Source: an uncultured Gammaproteobacteria bacterium (GTDB lineage: Bacteria; Pseudomonadota; Gammaproteobacteria; CAMYKB01). From it: DNA of 63,941 bases. The first letter of the stretch is position 1; each line of letters begins with the position of its first letter. The stretch covers positions 1 through 63,941 of the forward strand of contig CAMYKB010000010.1 of assembly GCA_947258875.1 (NCBI GenBank). The letters run 5' to 3'. The notes below the pieces were generated by a model. That model did not search any database and had not been told where the DNA came from. It saw only the letters and a program-made list of their open reading frames with translations. This document shows positions 63,696 through 63,941 of this stretch, piece by piece. The translations under genes and the position numbers were made by a program.

Positions 63696-63941
<246 letters not shown>

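Overview
The window reads as ordinary chromosome of a gammaproteobacterium. The best evidence is gene order. On the minus strand, in the direction of transcription, it runs gyrA, serC, serA, pheA, hisC, tyrA, aroA, cmk, rpsA, ihfB, lapA, lapB, pyrF. Divergent from gyrA and beyond it lie mtnA, mtaD, ubiG, a mupP/gph phosphatase and a yciK-like gene. Apart from serA and a few insertions, this is the arrangement known from Pseudomonas and relatives. A hopanoid-squalene pathway, a PEP-CTERM protein and an OpcA homologue are not enterobacterial or typical Pseudomonas traits. I infer a free-living environmental gammaproteobacterium, but the genus cannot be settled by eye. No phage, insertion sequence, rRNA or CRISPR array was seen.

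Layout. 1-3.3 kb: an incomplete secreted protein, a PEP-CTERM cell-surface protein, two long non-coding gaps and tRNA-Val(GAC). 3.3-8.0 kb: uvrB, a class I aminotransferase, tRNA-Asn(GTT) with its own promoter, galU and a ComEA-like protein. 8.1-23 kb: the large minus-strand aromatic/serine/translation block headed by gyrA. It supplies DNA gyrase, serine, phenylalanine, tyrosine and histidine precursors, ribosomal protein S1, IHF and the LPS-control proteins LapA and LapB. 23-34 kb: mtnA and mtaD (methylthioadenosine salvage), an OmpA-like protein, ubiG, mupP/gph, rmuC, then hpnC, a permuted NlpC/P60-type hydrolase, hpnD, hpnE and a YciK-like SDR that has lost its catalytic tyrosine. 34-40.3 kb: DUF2147, then the pentose phosphate set tal (divergent) and gnd-zwf-opcA-pgl. 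40.3-50.7 kb: an M49 peptidase lipoprotein and a four-gene phosphorelay (BvgS-like kinase, CHASE/PAS hybrid kinase, single REC, Hpt-REC-REC-GGDEF). 50.9-63.9 kb: a tandem-thioredoxin lipoprotein, a MagIII-like glycosylase, rluB, a secreted metallo-beta-lactamase-fold protein, a VanZ-like protein, an amidohydrolase lipoprotein, scpB/scpA, trpS, an M50 protease, yciO, yciB, yciI, a PpiC lipoprotein, a DUF389 protein, a PilZ protein and the 3' end of ligA.

How the parts work together. The gnd-zwf-opcA-pgl genes encode the whole oxidative pentose phosphate branch with an assembly factor, and transaldolase is read from the shared intergenic region. HpnC, HpnD and HpnE make squalene from farnesyl diphosphate; the cyclase must lie elsewhere. 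The phosphorelay operon carries every module needed to move phosphate from periplasmic or membrane sensing to cyclic-di-GMP synthesis, and a PilZ cyclic-di-GMP receptor lies about 13 kb away.

I found no plainly new defence or mobile system. The observations most worth following are the Hpt-REC-REC-GGDEF relay operon, the catalytically altered SDR at the end of the squalene operon, the hydrolase placed between hpnC and hpnD, OpcA in this lineage, and an inverted CGCAAAG-type repeat between serC and serA. Many starts are GTG or TTG, and several were chosen from ribosome-binding sites or overlaps rather than from the longest reading frame.
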